A DNA stretch of 64,000 bases from Vibrio porteresiae DSM 19223 (GCF_024347055.1 NZ_AP024895.1:806001-870000), one strand, 5' to 3'. Positions 26,572-36,467 are shown, numbered from the stretch's first letter. Program-made: numbers and translations. The notes: generated by a model from the sequence alone, not told the origin.

Positions 26572-26594
26572 AAGCTGGCGGCAATCGCCAGCTT
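26572..26594 (+). terminator. Terminator after flgE
   Basis: AAGCTGGCG/CGCCAGCTT stem around GCAAT followed by ATTTTTG. Confidence 0.85.
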
Positions 26595-26690
26595 ATTTTT
26601 GCCAGCCTCTTGCCGCTTTCCCGTTTTTCCCTTCCTGTTTTTACTCTGATCTTCTTGTTATCTACTTGAATAATAAAGCTAAATAAAACA

Positions 26691-26706
26691 TGGCACAGCT
26701 ATTGCT
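26691..26706 (+). promoter_or_regulatory. Sigma-54 promoter of flgFGHIJ
   Basis: TGGCACAGCTATTGCT is a near-perfect sigma-54 element with GG and GC 10 bases apart, 38 bases upstream of the flgF ATG. Confidence 0.88.
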
Positions 26707-26743
26707 TTAATGACCAAGAACAACCGATTTTTGGGATGAAATT

Positions 26744-27493
26744 ATGGATCGTGCTCTGTATCTGGCCATGAGTGGCGCAAAACAAAACATGCAAGCCATG
26801 CAATTGCGGGCGAACAACTTGGCGAACGTCAGTACGACAGGTTTTCGTGCCGACCTAGAGCAAGCGCGTTCTATGCAGGCATATGGTGCTGGACTACCAA
26901 GTCGAGTATTCAATATGACTGAACGTCCTGGAAACAATTTCCAACAAGGCAGCGTGATCACGACAGGTCGCGATCTCGACATCACAGTGCAAGGTGATGG
27001 CTGGATTTCTGTGATGGATAAAACCGGTAAAGAAGGGCTTACCCGCAACGGCAACTTACGTATCGATGAGACTGGCCTGCTACTGAACGGCAACGGATAT
27101 CCGGTGCTGGGAGAAACAGGTGCTCCGATAACGCTACCCGTCCCGCTAAGTAAAATTGAGATCGGCAACGACGGTACTATTTCCGTTCGACCTCAAGGTG
27201 CTCCTGCGAACGCGATGGAAGTAGTTGACCGAATTAAGTTGGTAAGACCGAACGATCGTACTCTGTTTAAAGATGTCAACGGTCTGTTTCGCTCACAAGA
27301 CCCCAATGCCACTTTCGATGCTGACGCGAACGTCAAAATCCTAACTGGAGCATTAGAGGGCAGTAACGTGAATGCGGTTGGTGAAATGACCAACCTTATC
27401 GACCTGCAACGTCGCTTTGAGATGCAGGTAAAAATGATGCGCACGGCAGAAGAAAACGACAAGTCGTCAGATTCGCTGCTTCGAATGAGTTAA
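26744..27493 (+). CDS. flgF: Flagellar proximal rod protein FlgF
   Basis: 249-aa rod subunit. N-terminal AMQLRANNLANVSTTGFRAD and C-terminal MTNLIDLQRRFEMQVKMM are the rod/hook-family ends. First gene of the flgFGHIJ unit, behind its own sigma-54 promoter; flgG begins 21 bases after the stop. Confidence 0.95.
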   Translation: MDRALYLAMSGAKQNMQAMQLRANNLANVSTTGFRADLEQARSMQAYGAGLPSRVFNMTERPGNNFQQGSVITTGRDLDITVQGDGWISVMDKTGKEGLTRNGNLRIDETGLLLNGNGYPVLGETGAPITLPVPLSKIEIGNDGTISVRPQGAPANAMEVVDRIKLVRPNDRTLFKDVNGLFRSQDPNATFDADANVKILTGALEGSNVNAVGEMTNLIDLQRRFEMQVKMMRTAEENDKSSDSLLRMS

Positions 27494-27514
27494 TGAGAGT
27501 CACAGGAGTTAAGT

Positions 27515-28303
27515 ATGCAACCGGCACTATGGGTCAGTAAGACAGGCTTAGACGCTCAGCAAACCAATATTGCAACGATCTCGAACAACTTAGCCAACGC
27601 ATCAACCGTTGGCTTTAAGAAAAGTCGTGCGGTATTTGAAGATTTGTTCTACCAAAACATCAACCAACCTGGTGGTCAGTCATCGCAGAATACTGAATTG
27701 CCAAGTGGTTTAATGCTCGGCGCAGGTTCTAAGGTTGTGGCAACCCAAAAGGTCCACACTAACGGTAACGCGCAAACCACATCCAACGCTTTGGACATGA
27801 TGATTGAAGGGGATGGTTTCTTCCAGATCCTGATGCCAGATGGCAACATCGGTTATAGCCGTAATGGTCAGTTTACGTTAAACGATCAAGGGCAAATCGT
27901 GACTTCGGGTAGCGGTTATCTACTGCAACCACAGATCACAGTGCCGCAAAATGCTATCTCAATTACCGTTGGGACAGATGGCGAAGTCTCTGCTCGTGTG
28001 CGTGGTCAACAGAATAACCAAGTGCTAGGGCAAATTACCACTGTCGATTTCATTAACCCAGGTGGCTTAGAGCCTATCGGCCAGAACCTCTATTTGCCAA
28101 CAGGTGCCAGTGGTGACCCTCAAGAGGGTGTCCCTGGACTGGATGGTATGGGTAATGTCCGTCAGAACATGCTTGAAAGTTCAAACGTGAACGTGACGGA
28201 AGAGTTGGTCAACATGATTGAAGCTCAACGTGTCTATGAAATGAACTCCAAAGTGATTTCAGCAGTAGACAAGATGATGAGCTATGTTAACCAGCAGCTA
28301 TAG
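27515..28303 (+). CDS. flgG: Flagellar distal rod protein FlgG
   Basis: 262 aa, the exact length usual for FlgG. TNIATISNNLANASTVGFKK at the N-terminus and VTEELVNMIEAQRVYEMNSK at the C-terminus are near-invariant in the family. Forms the distal rod that crosses the P and L rings encoded just downstream. Confidence 0.97.
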   Translation: MQPALWVSKTGLDAQQTNIATISNNLANASTVGFKKSRAVFEDLFYQNINQPGGQSSQNTELPSGLMLGAGSKVVATQKVHTNGNAQTTSNALDMMIEGDGFFQILMPDGNIGYSRNGQFTLNDQGQIVTSGSGYLLQPQITVPQNAISITVGTDGEVSARVRGQQNNQVLGQITTVDFINPGGLEPIGQNLYLPTGASGDPQEGVPGLDGMGNVRQNMLESSNVNVTEELVNMIEAQRVYEMNSKVISAVDKMMSYVNQQL

Positions 28304-28326
28304 TGGCTTAGGAAGAGGATAAGGCG

Positions 28327-29115
28327 ATGAAATCGTTAATCAGTCTGTCTTGTTTTGTTGTATTGCTTTCAGGTTGTAGCAACTTGATGCAGCAAAATGC
28401 ACTTACTGAGCAGACACCGACGGTATTGGATGCGGTGGAAGGTAATAAAGCGCAAGACACCTCATCAACCGGTTTGGATGGGCTGGTGGATACATTACGC
28501 CAACGTAATGATCCGGTTGCCGATGACCCAGCGTGGGCGCCGATTCATCCTAAAAACAAGCCGGAACACTACGCAGCTGAGACAGGATCTCTATTTGATC
28601 CGGCTAGCGATCGTGGTTTGTATGATGACACTAAACCCCATGGCTTAGGCGATATCATCACCGTCAATCTTAATGAAAGTACCAAAGCGGCAAAAAGCGC
28701 TGATGCCGATCTGTCGAAAAATAATGATGCGTCAATGGATCCACTGAGTGTCGGTGGGCAAGAGCTGAAGATGGGAACTTACAACTTCTCTTATGCGCTT
28801 AAAAACGATAATAAGTTTTCGGGTAGCTCAGCGGCAAACCAAAGTAACAGCATTTCGGGTTCTATCTCTGTTCAAGTGATTGACGTATTAGCCAACGGCA
28901 ATTTGGTGATTCGCGGTGAAAAATGGTTAACTCTAAATACCGGTGACGAATACGTTCGCTTAAGCGGCACAGTTCGTCCAGATGATATCGCTAACGACAA
29001 TACTATTGATTCGACACGTATTTCTAACGCACGTATTCAATACTCAGGTACTGGCACCAATAAAGATATGCAAGAACCTGGATTTTTGGCACGATTTTTT
29101 AATGTCTCTCTATAG
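28327..29115 (+). CDS. flgH: Flagellar L-ring lipoprotein FlgH
   Basis: Outer-membrane L-ring subunit. Lipoprotein signal MKSLISLSCFVVLLSGC, then the FlgH domain with HGLGDIITVNLNESTKAAKS and NLVIRGEKWLTLNTGDEYVR. 262 aa. A terminator-like hairpin lies between it and flgI, so downstream expression may be reduced. Confidence 0.96.
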   Translation: MKSLISLSCFVVLLSGCSNLMQQNALTEQTPTVLDAVEGNKAQDTSSTGLDGLVDTLRQRNDPVADDPAWAPIHPKNKPEHYAAETGSLFDPASDRGLYDDTKPHGLGDIITVNLNESTKAAKSADADLSKNNDASMDPLSVGGQELKMGTYNFSYALKNDNKFSGSSAANQSNSISGSISVQVIDVLANGNLVIRGEKWLTLNTGDEYVRLSGTVRPDDIANDNTIDSTRISNARIQYSGTGTNKDMQEPGFLARFFNVSL

Positions 29116-29156
29116 ACAAGATCTCGACGTCGAAGATTTGACAGTTTAGTTTGATG

Positions 29157-29180
29157 AATGAGGTCTCTTGAGGCCTCATT
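29157..29180 (+). terminator. Terminator-like hairpin between flgH and flgI
   Basis: AATGAGG/CCTCATT arms with a 10-base loop followed by T8 at 29179-29186, inside the flgFGHIJ unit and only 20 bases before the flgI ATG. It may act as a partial terminator. Confidence 0.65.
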
Positions 29181-29200
29181 TTTTTTGCAAGGGTTACCCG

Positions 29201-30286
29201 ATGAAAAAGCTCACACTGATGTTATTGATGTTTGTTGCGACCAGCACCCAAGCTGCGCGCATCAAGGACCTAGCACAGGTCGCCGGTGTCCGTAGTAACC
29301 AACTTGTGGGCTATGGATTGGTCACTGGTTTGCCAGGTACAGGTGAATCTACGCCATTTACCAACCAAAGTTTTAATACCATGCTGAAAAAATTCGGCAT
29401 CCAATTGCCGGAAGGCACTAACCCCAATGCGAAAAACATTGCCGCAGTTATGGTGACCGCCGATTTGCCGGCTTTTTCTAAGCCAGGACAAACCGTCGAT
29501 ATAACTGTCTCTTCCGTTGGCTCGGCAAAGAGCTTGCGTGGTGGCACCCTGATGCAAACCATGCTGAAAGGTTTGGATGGTCAAGTGTACGCAGTAGCTC
29601 AAGGTAACCTTGTGGTGAGTGGGTTTAGTGCGACTGGTGCGGATGGTTCAAAATTGGTGGGTAACACACCGACAGTGGGGATGATCTCTAGTGGAGCGAC
29701 CGTAGAACGAGAAGTTCCGACCCCATTTAGCCGCGGTGACTACATCACCTTTAACTTGTTTGAATCGGATTTTACCACAGCTCAGCGTTTGTCTGATGCC
29801 GTGAATAGCTTCCTTGGTCCTAACATGGCATCGCCTATGGATGCGACCTCAGTACGAGTTCGTGCTCCTCGTGATATCAGTCAACGCGTCGGTTTCCTCT
29901 CCGCGATTGAAAACCTTGAAGTAGACCCTGCTGATGGAGCGGCGAAGATCATCGTTAACTCCCGTACCGGTACAATTGTGGTGGGGCAGCATGTTCGCCT
30001 AAAACCTGCAGCAGTGACCCATGGTGGTATGACGGTTGCAATTAAAGAGAACCTTAATGTGAGCCAGCCAAATGGTTTCTCGGGTGGTCAAACGACAGTT
30101 GTACCTGATTCAGACATTGAAGTGACTGAAAAGCAGGGCAAGATGTTTAAGTTTCAAACTGGCGTGACACTGGACGATCTTGTTCGTGCGGTGAATGAAG
30201 TGGGCGCGGCACCATCAGATTTGATGGCGATTTTGCAGGCACTGAAACAAGCTGGAGCCATTGAAGGCCAGCTGATCATTATCTAA
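29201..30286 (+). CDS. flgI: Flagellar P-ring protein FlgI
   Basis: P-ring subunit in the periplasm. The ATG at 29201, after AAGGG, begins a signal peptide MKKLTLMLLMFVATSTQAARI; the open frame starts 33 bases earlier inside the terminator-like hairpin and is not used. The mature protein begins RIKDLAQVAGVRSNQLVGYG, the family signature. 361 aa. Confidence 0.96.
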   Translation: MKKLTLMLLMFVATSTQAARIKDLAQVAGVRSNQLVGYGLVTGLPGTGESTPFTNQSFNTMLKKFGIQLPEGTNPNAKNIAAVMVTADLPAFSKPGQTVDITVSSVGSAKSLRGGTLMQTMLKGLDGQVYAVAQGNLVVSGFSATGADGSKLVGNTPTVGMISSGATVEREVPTPFSRGDYITFNLFESDFTTAQRLSDAVNSFLGPNMASPMDATSVRVRAPRDISQRVGFLSAIENLEVDPADGAAKIIVNSRTGTIVVGQHVRLKPAAVTHGGMTVAIKENLNVSQPNGFSGGQTTVVPDSDIEVTEKQGKMFKFQTGVTLDDLVRAVNEVGAAPSDLMAILQALKQAGAIEGQLIII

Positions 30287-30304
30287 CCCATAGGAGTGGC
30301 AAAG

Positions 30305-31246
30305 ATGGCAAGTAGTCCAAATGACATTGGCTTTATTCAAGACATCGCTGGGTTAGATTCATTACGTCAGAAAGCGGTCAAAGGTGACAAAGCGTCTGAG
30401 AAAGAGGCGTTAACGGCTGCCGCTCGTCAGTTTGAGGCGATCTTTACGACCATGATGCTCAAATCGATGCGTGATGCGAATAAAGAGTTTAAGTCGGATA
30501 TGTTTAATAGCCAAAATGAAGACTTTTATCGCCAAATGCGTGATGAGCAGATGACCAGCGAACTGAGTGCTAATGGTTCACTGGGGTTAGCTGACATGAT
30601 TGTAAAGCAATTGACCGCAGCTAACACAGTAAATGAACAAGGCGAGCGTACCTTCCAAGATGCGATGGAGCGGGTTAATCACTTCCATAGCGCAGCACAG
30701 CAGCCAGCTCAAACCAAACCGATCAGTGATGTTGCCGCTCCTGTTGCCACGGCAAAAGAGCCCGCGGCAACTAAGATGGATTTCAGTTCACCACAATCGT
30801 TTGTGCGTTCATTGAAACCTTACGCACAAAAAGCTGCGCAAGCGCTGGGGATTGATTCCACTCTGCTCTTAGCTCAAGCCGCCTTGGAAACAGGGTGGGG
30901 ACAGAAGCTAGTGAAGAATTCTCAGCACAGTAGTAATAACCTATTTAATATCAAAGCTAATACGGGCTGGCAGGGGAATCGTATTGCCACCCAAACTCTG
31001 GAGTATCAAGACAATATTCCGGTGATGGAGAAGGCGGCATTTCGTGCTTATCCAAGTTATCAAGCCAGCTTTGATGATTACGTTAAGTTTTTGGAAACGA
31101 ACCCACGTTACAGTGATGCACTTGCACAGCAAGGTGATGAAGCGTTCATTCGCAGTATTCACCGTGCAGGTTATGCTACCGACCCTCAGTACGCTGACAA
31201 AGTGTTGCAACTTAAATCTCAAATCGAATCGATGGGCAATATCTAA
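30305..31246 (+). CDS. flgJ: Flagellar muramidase FlgJ
   Basis: Rod cap with peptidoglycan hydrolase activity. The N-terminal rod-binding domain (about 15-105) has AARQFEAIFTTMMLKSMRDA; after a Pro/Ala linker the C-terminal glucosaminidase domain has LLLAQAALETGWGQK with the catalytic Glu. A GTG at 30296 is in frame, but TAGGAG lies eight bases before ATG 30305, giving 313 aa. Followed by a terminator. Confidence 0.95.
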   Translation: MASSPNDIGFIQDIAGLDSLRQKAVKGDKASEKEALTAAARQFEAIFTTMMLKSMRDANKEFKSDMFNSQNEDFYRQMRDEQMTSELSANGSLGLADMIVKQLTAANTVNEQGERTFQDAMERVNHFHSAAQQPAQTKPISDVAAPVATAKEPAATKMDFSSPQSFVRSLKPYAQKAAQALGIDSTLLLAQAALETGWGQKLVKNSQHSSNNLFNIKANTGWQGNRIATQTLEYQDNIPVMEKAAFRAYPSYQASFDDYVKFLETNPRYSDALAQQGDEAFIRSIHRAGYATDPQYADKVLQLKSQIESMGNI

Positions 31247-31260
31247 CGCCTCTTCTTGCC

Positions 31261-31281
31261 GGGCCGATTCAGAATCGGCCC
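31261..31281 (+). terminator. Terminator after flgJ
   Basis: GGGCCGATT/AATCGGCCC stem with a 3-base loop followed by ATTTTATTT. Confidence 0.88.
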
Positions 31282-31348
31282 ATTTTATTTCTCCGCAGTA
31301 ACACCATTTTTCTATATATATCTATAAGTTAACTAGCAATTTTTAAAT

Positions 31349-31364
31349 TGGCATACATGTTGCT
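31349..31364 (+). promoter_or_regulatory. Sigma-54 promoter of flgK-flgL
   Basis: TGGCATACATGTTGCT matches the sigma-54 consensus with GG and GC 10 bases apart; 57 bases upstream of the flgK ATG. Confidence 0.85.
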
Positions 31365-31420
31365 TCATACCTGTAGGGGTCAGTGATAACTGGCATTTTA
31401 AATGGGTTTTTGGGGGCAAT

Positions 31421-33325
31421 ATGGCGTCTGATCTTCTGAACGTCGGTAGGCAAAGTGTCCTAACCGCTCAGAGACAACTCAATACCACTGGTCATAACAT
31501 TTCCAATGTTAATACAGAGGGTTACAGTCGTCAGTCTGTGATCCAAGGGACCAATATGCCACGCCAATTTGGCGGGCAGACTTATGGTATGGGCGTGCAT
31601 GTGGAAAATGTTCGCCGCTCTTGGGACCAGTTTGCCGTTAAAGAGTTAAATCTTGCCACTACTGACTATTCGAACAAGAAAGAGCATGAAGAGAACTTGG
31701 ATATGTTGTCAAAGTTGCTCTCCTCTGTTGCATCGAAAAAAATCCCAGAAAACTTGAATGAATGGTTTGATGCGGTGAAAACCTCATCAGACACGCCGAA
31801 TGATGTCGGTGCGCGTAAAGTGGTATTGGAAAAAGCCAATATCATTGCGCAAAACCTCAATGACTTTCATGAAACCGTACGCCGTGAATATGAAAATACT
31901 AACGAAGGTCTCAACGTTGGTATCAAACGTGTTAACCAGTTAGCGATAGAAATTCGTGACTTACAACGTTTGATGATGCGTACCCCAGGTCCTCATAACG
32001 ATTTGATGGATAGACATGAAAAGCTAGTCAAAGAGCTTTCCCAATACACCAAAGTGACCGTGACGCCGCGTAAAAATGCGGAAGGTTTCAATATTCATAT
32101 TGGTAACGGTCATACCTTGGTTTCCGGTACGGAAGCGAGTCAATTGAAAATGATTGATGGCTACCCTGACGTGAAACAACTGCGTTTAGCCATGGTTGAA
32201 GGTGATGGCGTTAAAGCGATTACCTCGAGTGACATCGGTGGTCAATTGGGCGCTCTCTTTGAGATGCGTGATAAAAATATTCCGAATTTATTAGATGAAA
32301 TCGGCCGTATGTCGACCGCTTTCTCTTATCAAGTGAACAAACTGCAACATCAAGGTTTGGACTTGAACGGTGATGTGGGTCAAGACCTATTTACCGATGT
32401 GAACGCCGATCGTATCGCCAAAGCGCGTGTCGTGACATCCAGTAAGTCGCAAGCGGATATGGCGGTCTACATCGACAATGTGGCTGATTTAAAAGGTGGC
32501 GAATATTCACTGCAATATGACGGCAGCGAATATCACGTCACTAAGCCAGGTGGTGAGCAAGAAACCATGGTGCAAAGTGGCGGCAATCTTTATGTTCGCG
32601 ACCGTCTTGGTAACTTAAAAATGCTCGATGGCATGCGTATTCAGGTCAACAATGACCCAGCAACCGGCGAGCGCGTTATTCTTCGGCCAACTCGTGCCGG
32701 TGCTGCCGATATTAAAGTACAGTTTGATGATCCATCTAAACTTGCCGCACAAAGTTACGAAGCGTCCACCACGTTTGCTCAAGGTAAAGCGAAGTTCACT
32801 ATCAATGCTGCAGGCACACTGCGTGAATTCCAAGTGGTGATTAACGACTTAGGTAATGAATTCTCTATCCGTGACAAAAACGGCAAGGTGCTGCTCGACC
32901 AACAAAAGTATCCGCCAAGTGGTCCAGTGTCGTTTCAAGGTACGGAATTTGAATTGTCTGCTGGTGCATTACCGAAAGATAAATTTACGGCAAACCTTGT
33001 CCCTTCAGAAGGGGACAACGGCAACTTACGTAAAATGATCGACATCCAAAACGCCAAAAATATGGACGACAACGAATCGACCTTGGTGGATGTGTATCAC
33101 AACCTAAATACTAACTTCGGCCTCAAACTGTCCACCGCATCACGGTTGACAGATGTTGCCCGATTAGAAAAACAGTCTGCTGAAGATCGCATCGCGTCTG
33201 TCTCAGGGGTCAACCTTGATGAAGAAGCGGCGAACATGATGAAGTTTCAACAGGCATATATGGCGTCATCCCGCATCATTCAAGCGGCCAATGACACCTT
33301 TAATACCATATTGCAGTTGAGATAG
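31421..33325 (+). CDS. flgK: Hook-filament junction protein FlgK (HAP1)
   Basis: 634 aa. N-terminal NTTGHNISNVNTEGYSRQSV and C-terminal NLDEEAANMMKFQQAYMASS are the conserved HAP1 ends; the large centre is variable. It joins hook and filament together with FlgL, whose gene begins 13 bases downstream. FlgN, encoded upstream on the other strand, is the expected export chaperone. Confidence 0.96.
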   Translation: MASDLLNVGRQSVLTAQRQLNTTGHNISNVNTEGYSRQSVIQGTNMPRQFGGQTYGMGVHVENVRRSWDQFAVKELNLATTDYSNKKEHEENLDMLSKLLSSVASKKIPENLNEWFDAVKTSSDTPNDVGARKVVLEKANIIAQNLNDFHETVRREYENTNEGLNVGIKRVNQLAIEIRDLQRLMMRTPGPHNDLMDRHEKLVKELSQYTKVTVTPRKNAEGFNIHIGNGHTLVSGTEASQLKMIDGYPDVKQLRLAMVEGDGVKAITSSDIGGQLGALFEMRDKNIPNLLDEIGRMSTAFSYQVNKLQHQGLDLNGDVGQDLFTDVNADRIAKARVVTSSKSQADMAVYIDNVADLKGGEYSLQYDGSEYHVTKPGGEQETMVQSGGNLYVRDRLGNLKMLDGMRIQVNNDPATGERVILRPTRAGAADIKVQFDDPSKLAAQSYEASTTFAQGKAKFTINAAGTLREFQVVINDLGNEFSIRDKNGKVLLDQQKYPPSGPVSFQGTEFELSAGALPKDKFTANLVPSEGDNGNLRKMIDIQNAKNMDDNESTLVDVYHNLNTNFGLKLSTASRLTDVARLEKQSAEDRIASVSGVNLDEEAANMMKFQQAYMASSRIIQAANDTFNTILQLR

Positions 33326-33338
33326 GGAGGAAGAGTAA

Positions 33339-34544
33339 ATGCTAAATCGAATCGCAAGCTTCCATAACTATCAAGCTGTTCAAAACGATCTGCGTCGTCA
33401 AGAAGCTAAGGTACACCATAACCAAGCGCAATTGGCATCGGGTAAAAAGCTGCTTTCTGCGGCAGACAACCCATTGGCAACGCATTACATCCAGAACGTA
33501 TCGCAACAAGAAGAGCAGATTCGTCAATATTTGGATGCAATCACCTTGGTACGTAACCGTTTAGAACACCAAGAAGTATTGGTGTCGAATGCGGAAGATT
33601 ATGCCGATGATGCTACCCGAAATGTCATGGAAATGATTAACGGTTCGTTATCACCTCAAGACCGTGATGCACACGCACGCGTTTTAGAAGAGATGTCAGA
33701 TAACTTCCTTAACTTAGCCAATTCACAAGACGAATCAGGCAACTATATTTTTGCTGGTACGAAACCAAAGAACCAACCGTTTTTCCGTGATAACGAAGGC
33801 AACGTGAGTTATGCCGGGGATGATTATCAACGCAAAATGCGTATTTCTAACAGTTTAGAGATGCCGTTTAACAGCCCTGGTAGCAAATTGTTCATGGAGA
33901 TCGATAACCCATTTGGTGATTATGAACCGGATTACAAGTTGCAAGAAGGTTCGGAGTTACTGCTGGAAAGAGCAGTGAACACCAATGCCGACGATTATGC
34001 GAAATATAAAGTGACGTTCGTCGATATGAATAACGGCAAATTTGGGTATCAATTGGAAAGAAACGGCAGTGTGGTGCAGGCCAATGAGTTTGATCCTAAA
34101 GAAGGGATCAAATATCAATCAGGCAGTAACACGCTCACTATTCAAGTGAAAGGTCAGCTGACCGCTGGCGATGAGATTAGCTTAACGCCCCGTAAAACCT
34201 ACAGCATTTTTGATAGCTTCCAAGATGCTATCAAGTACTCCAAAGGTTCGGTTTCGGATGCGTCATCTACTGCAAAATTGCAGCAGGCCTCCGAAGAGCT
34301 ACATCACGCCTTTATTCACTTGAGTAAATCGAGAACAGATATCGGTGCTCGCCTGGATACATTAGATATCCAAGAGGAACAGCACCAAGATTTTAAACTC
34401 AGCTTAGCGAAATCTAAGAGTGAGTTTGAAGATTTGGATTATGCCGACGCGGTGATTGAATTTAACGAAAATTCACGTGCTCTAGAAGCGTCCCAAAAAG
34501 CGTTCGGCAAAACCAAGGATTTAACTTTATTTAATTACATCTAA
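33339..34544 (+). CDS. flgL: Hook-filament junction protein FlgL (HAP3)
   Basis: 401 aa. Flagellin-like helical ends: HHNQAQLASGKKLLSAADNP with the following THYIQNVS at the N-terminus and the closing EFNENSRALEASQKAFGK. Longer than enteric FlgL (about 317), as is common in vibrios because of an enlarged centre. Preceded by GGGAGG. Confidence 0.94.
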   Translation: MLNRIASFHNYQAVQNDLRRQEAKVHHNQAQLASGKKLLSAADNPLATHYIQNVSQQEEQIRQYLDAITLVRNRLEHQEVLVSNAEDYADDATRNVMEMINGSLSPQDRDAHARVLEEMSDNFLNLANSQDESGNYIFAGTKPKNQPFFRDNEGNVSYAGDDYQRKMRISNSLEMPFNSPGSKLFMEIDNPFGDYEPDYKLQEGSELLLERAVNTNADDYAKYKVTFVDMNNGKFGYQLERNGSVVQANEFDPKEGIKYQSGSNTLTIQVKGQLTAGDEISLTPRKTYSIFDSFQDAIKYSKGSVSDASSTAKLQQASEELHHAFIHLSKSRTDIGARLDTLDIQEEQHQDFKLSLAKSKSEFEDLDYADAVIEFNENSRALEASQKAFGKTKDLTLFNYI

Positions 34545-34925
34545 CCTTCAATGCCTTACGTGCAATGCCGTAAGAGCGAAGTGAGTTGTGGTGAAAAATT
34601 GGCCTAAAAGTTGCTGATAGTTAAATCAGGTAGCCAAAGCGGCAAGAGGGCGGCAACGCTTGTAGCCACGCGGCGGTAATCTTAGAGCTTATGCATAAGG
34701 TTACATTAAAGTTTCTGTATAACTTGCTGATTATATTGAGTTTGTAAATATTTTAATCAGGATTAACCAAGTTGGCACAGGAATTGAATTAAACAGTTAA
34801 AGGGTGGAAAACCCGATTAAACCGGCAGCAATGCAGGTTTAACCCAGTGATTCACGGTCATGCTTCCAAACAGAGTAAAGCTGACCGCTTCGCAAGGGCT
34901 TGCGAACTCGACAGGAGAGCAAACT
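34545..34925 (+). other. Long leader region of the first flagellin gene
   Basis: No gene. Holds the candidate sigma-54 element (34773-34788) and, downstream of it, a structured leader of about 125 bases with a TTAAACC/GGTTTAA stem at 34817-34842 and a GGGT/ACCC stem at 34802-34814. AGGAGA near the ATG is the ribosome site and a possible CsrA target. Confidence 0.6.
34773..34788 (+). promoter_or_regulatory. Candidate sigma-54 promoter of flaA
   Basis: TGGCACAGGAATTGAA has a perfect -24 half, but the -12 reads TTGA instead of TTGC. No better sigma-54 or sigma-28 element was seen upstream of this gene. Confidence 0.6.
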
Positions 34926-36065
34926 ATGACCATTAACGTAAATACTAACGTATCGGCGATGACGGCCCAGCGTTACTTGAACAAAGCGTCAAATGAGTTA
35001 AATACCTCAATGGAACGCTTGTCATCAGGTAACCGTATCAACAGTGCAAAAGATGATGCGGCAGGCCTGCAGATTTCTAACCGTTTGAGCGCTCAGTCTC
35101 GTGGTCTAGAAGTCGCTATGCGCAACGCTAACGATGGTATTTCTATCGCACAGACAGCTGAAGGTGCGATGAATGAATCAACCAATATTTTGCAGCGTAT
35201 GCGCGATTTGGCTCTGCAATCTTCTAACGGTACTAACTCAGAATCAGAACGCAAGGCGTTGAATGAAGAGTCAGTAGCACTACAAGATGAGCTAAACCGT
35301 ATTGCTGAAACCACCTCATTCGGTGGTCGTAAATTGCTAAACGGAACCTTCGGGGAATCCGCATTCCAGATTGGTTCAAGCTCTGGTGAAGCGATTATTG
35401 TCGGCCTAACGAGTGTGCGTGCTGATGACTATCGTATGGGCGGTGTGAGCTTTAAATCGGAACAAGGTAAAGATAAGAACTGGGGGGTGCCTCCTCAATC
35501 TCGCGACCTTAAATTCGAATACACCGACGGTGAGGGTAAACCAGTAACAGTCGATATCAACGCCAAACCTGGTGATGATATTGAGGAACTTGCAACCTAC
35601 ATCAATGGTCAAACAGAAGCAGTAAAAGCTTCTGTCGATGAAGACGGTAAGTTGCAATTGTTCATGCCAGAATCAGGTATCCGCGGAAACCTCAATATTT
35701 CTGGTAGCTTAGCTGGCGAGCTGGGACTCAATGGTGGTCCTGGTAAGAAAACAACGGTCAATGATATTGATATTACCACTGTGGGTGGTTCGCAAAACGC
35801 AGTAGGTGTTTTGGATGCTGCCTTGAAATATGTCGATTCGCAACGTGCTGATTTGGGTGCGAAGCAGAACCGTCTAGGTCACAGTATTAGTAACTTATCG
35901 AATATCCAAGAGAACGTGGAAGCGTCGAAGAGCCGCATCAAAGATACGGACTTTGCGAAAGAAACGACTCAATTGACCAAAGCACAGATTCTGCAACAGG
36001 CTGGGACGTCAATCCTTGCCCAAGCGAAACAGTTGCCAAGCGCTGCAATGCAACTATTGCAGTAG
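34926..36065 (+). CDS. flaA: Flagellin (FlaA-type)
   Basis: Filament subunit of 379 aa. D0/D1 ends are conserved: INVNTNVSAMTAQRYLNKAS and ERLSSGNRINSAKDDAAGLQ at the start, SRIKDTDFAKETTQLTKAQI and ILAQAKQLPSAAMQLLQ at the end. The frame opens at 34860, but ATG 34926 after AGGAGA is the flagellin start. Directly behind flgL with a sigma-54-like element, the position and control of flaA, the core flagellin of vibrios; the letter is by position. Confidence 0.9.
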   Translation: MTINVNTNVSAMTAQRYLNKASNELNTSMERLSSGNRINSAKDDAAGLQISNRLSAQSRGLEVAMRNANDGISIAQTAEGAMNESTNILQRMRDLALQSSNGTNSESERKALNEESVALQDELNRIAETTSFGGRKLLNGTFGESAFQIGSSSGEAIIVGLTSVRADDYRMGGVSFKSEQGKDKNWGVPPQSRDLKFEYTDGEGKPVTVDINAKPGDDIEELATYINGQTEAVKASVDEDGKLQLFMPESGIRGNLNISGSLAGELGLNGGPGKKTTVNDIDITTVGGSQNAVGVLDAALKYVDSQRADLGAKQNRLGHSISNLSNIQENVEASKSRIKDTDFAKETTQLTKAQILQQAGTSILAQAKQLPSAAMQLLQ

Positions 36066-36256
36066 CTTGGGAGGCTTCACTAATAAGCTCAGACGTGGGT
36101 ATGTAGTGAGGCGTCCTTGGCAACGTATGATAACGGACTGGTATGAGGCTCTCTCAATCAAACCTGCCTTTTATCTGATGTAATCATACGCATGGTTAGC
36201 CAATAATGTGTTCATTTCTCTTGATCTCCACATTGGCGATGGCTACACCACCAAAT

Positions 36257-36286
36257 AGCCCCGGTTCTCTCAAAGGAAAAGGGGCT
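36257..36286 (+). terminator. Terminator after the first flagellin gene
   Basis: AGCCCC/GGGGCT arms with a wide loop followed by TTTTCTTCTTTC, about 190 bases after the stop. Confidence 0.65.
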
Positions 36287-36467
36287 TTTCTTCTTTCTGT
36301 TGTTTCTCATCCTCTCTATTTGCTTGCTCGTTTTTCATACGAAATTAGTTGCACCGGCAGCGGTCGTCATTTCTTTAGCTAAATTTGTGACTAATGTCCA
36401 AATTTGTGGCTGTGTTCTCATTCCTATCTAAACTCTTCCCTTTTTTAACTATTTTCTCAGTTTTCAT

